Notes under the pieces: generated by a model
The model's input: only the letters and a program-made list of their open reading frames with translations
The model's database searches: none
What the model was told of the DNA's origin: nothing
Origin: an uncultured Methanomethylovorans sp.
GTDB lineage: Archaea; Halobacteriota; Methanosarcinia; Methanosarcinales; Methanosarcinaceae
Reading direction: 5' to 3'
NCBI GenBank assembly: GCA_937968035.1
Contig: CALBTS010000511.1
Coordinates: 1 to 16,958 of the forward strand
Length of the DNA: 16,958 nucleotides
Made by a program: the position numbers and the translations under genes
Shown: positions 16,913 to 16,958 of the stretch, one piece after another
Layout: every line of letters begins with the position of its first letter
Position numbering within the stretch: the stretch's first letter is position 1

Positions 16913-16958
16913 AGATCGGAAGAGCACACGTCTGAACTCCAGTCACCGAATACGATCT
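16913..16958 (+). other. Illumina TruSeq indexed adapter (contamination)
   Basis: Bases 16913-16946 match the 34-nt TruSeq read-1 adapter beginning AGATCGGAAGAGCACACGTC. An 8-nt index, CGAATACG (16947-16954), and the first four bases (ATCT) of the P7 tail follow. This is library sequence, and the biological part ends at 16912. Confidence 0.98.

Overview
The window is a fragment of the tail region of a tailed double-stranded DNA phage or prophage. All genes lie on the + strand, are tightly packed, and form one apparent operon with strong Shine-Dalgarno sites (GGAGG, AAGGAG). The DNA is visibly A+T-rich. The host cannot be identified; the purine-rich ribosome sites and the TP901-1-type tape measure protein fit a Firmicutes-type phage but do not prove it. 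A large tape measure and a frameshifted chaperone, with no sheath or contractile-baseplate gene in view, point to a long non-contractile tail (siphovirus-like), but the region upstream is missing.

Both ends are artefacts. Bases 1-43 are the Illumina TruSeq universal adapter and bases 16913-16958 are the indexed TruSeq adapter, so only 44-16912 is biological and both ends are arbitrary breaks.

Layout: (1) the last codons of an upstream gene, probably a tail protein (44-111). (2) A tail assembly chaperone (137-712) with a T TTT TTA slippery heptamer at 673-679; a -1 shift there gives a 253-residue fusion ending at 897, a lambda G/GT-like arrangement that a plain ORF list misses. (3) A 274-residue tail protein of uncertain role (875-1699), with a perfect 15-bp hairpin near its start (905-937). 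(4) A 2042-residue tape measure protein (1702-7830) with a PhageMin_Tail region, four divergent internal repeats of about 125 residues and the widespread DTVPAWLTPGEFVV motif. (5) A 2226-residue fibre-like protein (7846-14526): about ten two-part beta modules, four dispersed copies of another beta domain, and a predicted beta-propeller placed before the last module. (6) A 115-residue helical protein (14540-14887), a 491-residue unknown protein (14871-16346), and an unknown gene cut off by the adapter (from 16349).

Working model: the chaperone and its fusion coat the tape measure while the tail tube assembles around it, the tape measure sets tail length, and the giant fibre with the small downstream proteins forms the host-facing tail tip. 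No Dit or Tal tail-tip protein is recognisable. No tRNA, CRISPR, mobile element, integrase or defence system was seen, and no gene-free stretch exceeds 300 bases. I found no clearly new biological system; the most notable points are the unannotated frameshift product, the hairpin, and the modular build of the two giant proteins.
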